DNA from: Clostridiales bacterium UBA6363
Lineage (GTDB): Bacteria > Bacillota > Clostridia > UBA1381
Direction of reading: 5' to 3'
DNA: 10,066 nucleotides
Assembly: GCA_002438865.1 (NCBI GenBank)
Contig: DJRJ01000103.1
Coordinates: 4,190-14,255 of the forward strand
Shown: one piece after another, positions 7,462-10,066 of the stretch
Layout: the number at the start of each line of letters is the position of its first letter
How positions within the stretch are numbered: the stretch's first letter is position 1
Translations under genes and position numbers: made by a program
The notes under the pieces: model-generated
The model's input: the letters and a program-made list of their open reading frames with translations, nothing else
Database searches by the model: none
Told to the model about the DNA's origin: nothing

Positions 7462-7582
7462 CTGAAAAACGCAGCTTTGACTTGCTGCTACGCATCTCAT
7501 TCCGAACACAGGACATGATTATCAAAGCCTGCGTTTTTACCAAACGCAAACCTGTGTTCAAAATATATTAAGATACGTAGCA
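7433..7582 (-). ncRNA. Structured leader or small RNA of about 150 nt upstream of the SHOCT operon
   Basis: Read on the minus strand, the RNA starts near 7582 and folds into nested helices. P1 is 7571-7582 with 7486-7497 (12 bp, one G-U). P2 is 7551-7559 with 7504-7512 (9 bp, GAACACAGG/CCTGTGTTC). P3 is 7542-7548 with 7530-7536 (7 bp, 5-nt loop). A downstream strand at 7465-7480 is complementary to 7522-7538 over 16 bp with one bulged base, competing with P3 or forming a pseudoknot. Part of it (7472-7478) is also complementary to 7450-7456 in the terminator's 5' arm. The segment ends in an intrinsic terminator. It is either a cis-acting attenuator (riboswitch or protein-sensing leader) or a standalone small RNA such as a 6S-like RNA. 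I recognise no conserved aptamer core of a known riboswitch, nor a T-box sequence. Confidence 0.65.
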
Positions 7583-7587
7583 TATAT

Positions 7588-7616
7588 AGTGTATCACAAA
7601 TTCTTCCAAAAGTCCA
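7588..7616 (-). promoter_or_regulatory. Extended -10 promoter of the leader RNA and SHOCT operon
   Basis: On the minus strand TACACT (7593-7588) is preceded by TGA, giving a proper TGn extended -10. A TGGACT -35 (7616-7611, 4 of 6 to consensus) lies 17 bp upstream. The predicted start, near 7581, coincides with the 5' end of helix P1, which independently supports both calls. Confidence 0.65.
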
Positions 7617-7697
7617 GCATTAAGCAAAAAAAATTATGAAAAGCTCCAATTTTTTTATTTCTACGGAAACGGCACATATATAATGTTGCTTTTTACT

Positions 7698-7711
7698 GCG
7701 CAAAATTGCGC
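7698..7711. promoter_or_regulatory. Inverted repeat GCGCAA-AA-TTGCGC upstream of the mltG promoter
   Basis: A perfect 6-bp inverted repeat with a 2-bp centre ends 6 bp before the mltG -35. The location suits binding of an activator or repressor. No T-run follows on either strand, so it is not a terminator. The remaining sequence from 7617 to 7697 is AT-rich and shows no gene. Confidence 0.35.
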
Positions 7712-7717
7712 GCGGAC

Positions 7718-7746
7718 TTGACGTTTTATCGATTTTGGTATACAAT
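7718..7746 (+). promoter_or_regulatory. mltG: Sigma-A type promoter of the mltG-trmR-trhP operon
   Basis: TTGACG (7718-7723) and TACAAT (7741-7746) are separated by exactly 17 bp, each 5 of 6 to consensus. The predicted start is near 7753, leaving a leader of about 27 nt. An inverted repeat TGGTATA (7736-7742) / TATACCA (7755-7761) brackets the -10 and the start site and could be an operator. Confidence 0.85.
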
Positions 7747-7761
7747 ATGTATGTTATACCA
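7736..7761. promoter_or_regulatory. Inverted repeat spanning the mltG -10 and transcription start (candidate operator)
   Basis: The arms TGGTATA and TATACCA are perfectly complementary and separated by 12 bp. The left arm overlaps the first bases of the -10, and the right arm covers about +3 to +9. A dimeric repressor bound here would block RNA polymerase. The regulator is unknown, and the AT-rich arms make chance possible. Confidence 0.35.
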
Positions 7762-7779
7762 TATTTGAGGTGATAAAAA

Positions 7780-8790
7780 ATGGCTAAAAAAAGAAAAAAA
7801 GGCGGCACAATTCTTCTTATAATTGCCGTCATTGTAATTGCGGGAGCAATATATTCGGGACTTACCGTAAGCGAGATAAACGGCGTAAAGCTTAAAGAAA
7901 GTATTTCGGTTACGGTTGCTTCGGGCGACGGCTCTGCCGCCGTTGCGGCAAAGCTTAAAAAAAGCGGTGCTATAAAGCACCCGATGATATTCCGTCTGAA
8001 ATCACGCACGGGCGGATATGACGGACGTTTTCTCCCCGGCGATGCCGTTGTTGAAAACGGAATGAGCTATGACGATATTTTAAATCTTATGGTTTCCGGC
8101 GGTCGTGATGAAAATAAAATAACCATTCCCGAAGGATACACCGTTAAGCAGATAAAAGAAAAGCTCGTCAGCGAGGGTATCGTAACCGCAGAGGATTTTG
8201 ACAATGCGCTTAATCCCGATGATTACGACTACAAATTCTTAAAGGATATTCCTGAGCGTGAAAACCGCATTGAGGGTTATCTGTACCCCTCTACCTACTA
8301 CATAGATGACGGTATGAGCGCACACGATATAGTTAATATGATGCTCAAGGAATTTGACTCGCAGTTCAAAGCCGAGTATTACGACCGTGCCGATGCGCTT
8401 AATCTCACAATTGACGAAGCCGTTACCATGGCTTCAATTATTCAGCGTGAAACGGGCGACCCCAACGAGCGTGCAAAGGTTGCCGGCGTATTCTACAACC
8501 GTCTGCGTGCCGGAATGAATTTTCAGTCCTGCGCAACGGTGCAGTACATCTTAGGTACGCCCAAGAGCGTACTTTCCGTTGAGGACACGAAAATAGACTC
8601 GCCCTACAACACGTATATCCACCCAGGTTTTCCGATAGGTCCTATCTGCAACTCGGAGCAGGCGTGCATTGAGGCGGCTCTGTCCCCCGAAAAGACAGAC
8701 GCATATTATTTTGTTCTCGGCAAAAACGGCGAGCATATTTTCTCAAAAACATACGAGGAGCATATGGAGGCTCAAAAGAATAATGGTTGA
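7780..8790 (+). CDS. mltG: Endolytic peptidoglycan transglycosylase MltG (YceG-like)
   Basis: MltG is an inner-membrane lytic transglycosylase that cuts nascent glycan strands outside the membrane and so limits their length during cell-wall growth. The 336-residue protein has a lysine-rich cytoplasmic start (AKKRKKGG), one transmembrane segment (about 9-28) and an extracellular LysM-like region (about 40-125) ending in ITIPEGYTVKQI. The catalytic YceG domain follows (about 160-330). The family motif ASIIQRET includes the catalytic glutamate, Glu224, equivalent to Glu218 of E. coli MltG in ASIVEKET. Further family motifs are EGYLYPSTY, VFYNRL and SPYNTYIHPGFPIGPICN. The length is normal and nothing is missing. 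The start is set by GAGGTGA (7767-7773), 6 bases before the ATG. It is first in an operon and overlaps trmR by 8 bp. In B. subtilis the orthologue yrrL has the same neighbours. Confidence 0.96.
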   Translation: MAKKRKKGGTILLIIAVIVIAGAIYSGLTVSEINGVKLKESISVTVASGDGSAAVAAKLKKSGAIKHPMIFRLKSRTGGYDGRFLPGDAVVENGMSYDDILNLMVSGGRDENKITIPEGYTVKQIKEKLVSEGIVTAEDFDNALNPDDYDYKFLKDIPERENRIEGYLYPSTYYIDDGMSAHDIVNMMLKEFDSQFKAEYYDRADALNLTIDEAVTMASIIQRETGDPNERAKVAGVFYNRLRAGMNFQSCATVQYILGTPKSVLSVEDTKIDSPYNTYIHPGFPIGPICNSEQACIEAALSPEKTDAYYFVLGKNGEHIFSKTYEEHMEAQKNNG

Positions 8791-9484
8791 ATACGATAAA
8801 AACGCTATTGTACCGCCGTATATAACGGATTATCTGCGGCACACGGCACAGCATACCGATGATTTTCTGCACACGCTTGAGGAATACGCAAAAGACAACG
8901 CCGTGCCGATAATCGAGCCGGAATCGGCACAGTTACTGAGGTTTATATGCGCCGCAAAAGCGCCGAAGAAAATACTTGAAATAGGCTGTGCAATCGGGTA
9001 TTCTGCCATTCTTATGGCGAAATGCACCGATGCCGAAATAGTAACTCTCGAATACCATCCCGAAATGGTGCGCATTGCAAGAGAGAACATAAAATCGGCG
9101 GGTTTATCCGACAGAATAACTGTTATAGAAGCCGATGCAAAGGACTATCTTTCCTATATTGATGATGACGAATCGTTTGATATGATATTTCTTGACGGTC
9201 CAAAAGCGCATTACATTTATATGCTTGACGACAGTGTACGGCTTTTGAAAAAGGGCGGTATATTCATATCGGACAATGTACTCTACAAAGGTATGACGGC
9301 AGATGATGAACATGTGATACGCAGAAAAATCACGATAGTAAACCGACTGCGTGAATATATCGATACGCTCATGAAGCACCCTCAGTTAAAATCGGTGCTT
9401 CTGCCCCTCGGCGACGGCGTTACAATGAGCGTAAAAACCGTATCCGAACAGGAATTTAACAATCAGGAGGATTTTTATTTATGA
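8783..9484 (+). CDS. trmR: tRNA 5-hydroxyuridine methyltransferase TrmR (class I O-methyltransferase)
   Basis: This 233-residue cytoplasmic SAM-dependent O-methyltransferase belongs to the catechol-OMT-like family 3. By synteny and sequence it is the TrmR (YrrM) orthologue that methylates 5-hydroxyuridine at wobble position 34 of tRNA to 5-methoxyuridine. SAM-binding motif I is ILEIGCAIGYS (64-74). FDMIFLDGPK (132-141) supplies metal-binding Asp138, and ISDNVLYKG supplies Asp164 and Asn165, the usual Mg-coordinating trio. An upstream in-frame ATG at 8669 lies deep inside mltG. I choose ATG 8783 because GGAGG (8766-8770) lies 12 bases before it, and the protein then begins in line with family members. 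It overlaps the mltG stop by 8 bp and the next gene by 4 bp (ATGA), implying translational coupling. A small-molecule O-methyltransferase role is the alternative, made less likely by the TrhP neighbour. Confidence 0.9.
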   Translation: MVEYDKNAIVPPYITDYLRHTAQHTDDFLHTLEEYAKDNAVPIIEPESAQLLRFICAAKAPKKILEIGCAIGYSAILMAKCTDAEIVTLEYHPEMVRIARENIKSAGLSDRITVIEADAKDYLSYIDDDESFDMIFLDGPKAHYIYMLDDSVRLLKKGGIFISDNVLYKGMTADDEHVIRRKITIVNRLREYIDTLMKHPQLKSVLLPLGDGVTMSVKTVSEQEFNNQEDFYL

Positions 9485-10066
9485 ATAAACCCGAACTGCT
9501 CGCCCCCGGTGGCAGCCTTGAAAAACTCAAAACCGCAATTATGTACGGCGCCGACGCCGTATACATCGGCGGAGAGGCATTCAGCCTTCGTACCGCCGCT
9601 GAAAACTTTTCGCATGAGGATATGCTCGAGGGCATAAAATTTGCCCACGACAGAGGTAAAAAGGTGTATCTTACGGCAAATATTATCCCCCACAACAAGG
9701 ACATTGCGGAATTTGAGGATTTTGTAAATGAAATACGCCCCATGGGCTTTGACGCTGTACTTATAAGCGACCTCGGAATGTTTGATATTATCCGCACAGC
9801 CGCTCCCGAACTGCCCGTTCATATCAGCACACAGGCGAACAACGTAAACTGGCGTTCGGCGGCAATGTGGCACAAGCTTGGTGCAAAGCGTGTTGTTCTT
9901 GCACGTGAAATGTCGTTTGACGAGATACGTGAAATCCGCGAAAAAGCGCCAAAAGAACTGGAACTTGAAGCGTTCGTTCACGGCGCAATGTGTATTTCCT
10001 ATTCGGGACGGTGTCTTTTATCAAACTATCTGACAAACCGCGACGCCAATATGGGCGCCTGCTCGC
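9481..10066 (+). CDS. trhP: U32 family tRNA hydroxylation protein TrhP (partial, 3' end beyond window)
   Basis: The first 195 codons of a U32 peptidase-family protein are present; the frame stays open to the window end. Family members YegQ (E. coli) and YrrN/YrrO (B. subtilis) are now known as TrhP proteins, which make 5-hydroxyuridine at tRNA position 34 using prephenate, with a proposed Fe-S cluster. The TIM-barrel start is typical: PELLAPGGSLEKLKTA (4-19), then GADAVYIGG. The U32 signature EAFVHGAMCISYSGRCLLSNY lies near residues 163-183. It carries two of the conserved cysteines, and another appears in GACS at the window edge. The start is firm: AGGAGG (9465-9470) lies 10 bases before an ATG that overlaps the trmR TGA. 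Its product is the substrate of TrmR, so the two form one pathway. The N-terminus resembles the full-length YrrO type more than the short YrrN type, but this needs the missing part. Confidence 0.9.
   Translation, partial: MNKPELLAPGGSLEKLKTAIMYGADAVYIGGEAFSLRTAAENFSHEDMLEGIKFAHDRGKKVYLTANIIPHNKDIAEFEDFVNEIRPMGFDAVLISDLGMFDIIRTAAPELPVHISTQANNVNWRSAAMWHKLGAKRVVLAREMSFDEIREIREKAPKELELEAFVHGAMCISYSGRCLLSNYLTNRDANMGACS

Noticed and set aside
7433..7582. Assignment of the leader to T-box, c-di-GMP, SAM, THF, guanidine or fluoride riboswitches
   Set aside because: None of the core motifs I know for these classes is present. A 6S RNA is still possible but the length is short and I could not confirm the central bubble.
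7620..8009. 129-codon minus-strand frame across the mltG promoter and start
   Set aside because: It covers a strong divergent promoter and the mltG N-terminus, and has no ribosome binding site.
8669..8782. Longer trmR start at 8669
   Set aside because: It would overlap mltG by 120 bp and adds arginine- and lysine-rich residues that are mltG codons read in another frame. The ATG at 8783 has a ribosome binding site and fits family length.
9475..9981. 168-codon minus-strand frame opposite the U32 gene
   Set aside because: The plus frame is a clear U32 protein with a good start; the antisense frame is a by-product of its codon use.
1..10066. CRISPR arrays, tRNA or rRNA genes, insertion sequences, transposases
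   Set aside because: No spaced direct repeats, cloverleaf, rRNA segment or transposase motif was seen on either strand.

Overview
The window looks like chromosome of an anaerobic Clostridia-type Firmicute, possibly a gut Oscillospiraceae or Lachnospiraceae relative. The signs are AGGAGG-type ribosome binding sites, a mid-range GC content by eye, a very large secreted plant-polysaccharide enzyme with clostridial accessory modules, and an mltG-trmR-U32 peptidase gene order that matches Bacillus subtilis yrrL-yrrM-yrrN/yrrO. The lineage is inferred from gene content; no marker gene was compared.

Layout. Bases 1-356 (minus) hold the N-terminal 118 codons of a phospho-sugar mutase, with a clear sigma-A promoter (407-435) and a 17-bp inverted repeat at its predicted transcription start. 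A 268-bp divergent intergenic region separates it from a 1833-residue secreted GH78 alpha-L-rhamnosidase (625-6126, plus). That protein carries an inserted lectin-like domain, two related C-terminal beta-sandwich modules, beta-repeat linkers and a clostridial C-terminal domain. It ends at a strong terminator (6140-6176), which faces a minus-strand terminator (6181-6215).

Bases 6265-7403 (minus) are an AT-rich two-gene operon for small membrane proteins that both end in SHOCT motifs. It is preceded by a structured leader of about 150 nt (7433-7582, minus) with its own extended -10 promoter and an intrinsic terminator about 20 bp before the first ribosome binding site. The leader has two competing long-range pairings that resemble a transcription-attenuation switch. 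I cannot match it to a known riboswitch class, and it is the most interesting element here.

From 7718 the plus strand carries a tightly packed operon of endolytic transglycosylase mltG, the tRNA (5-hydroxyuridine) methyltransferase trmR (8-bp overlap) and a U32-family tRNA hydroxylation protein (4-bp overlap, cut by the window end). TrhP makes ho5U34 and TrmR methylates it to mo5U34, so the last two genes form one tRNA wobble-modification pathway. MltG sets glycan strand length in the cell wall. The mutase and rhamnosidase suggest carbohydrate uptake and use, but they are divergently transcribed and a functional link is not proven.
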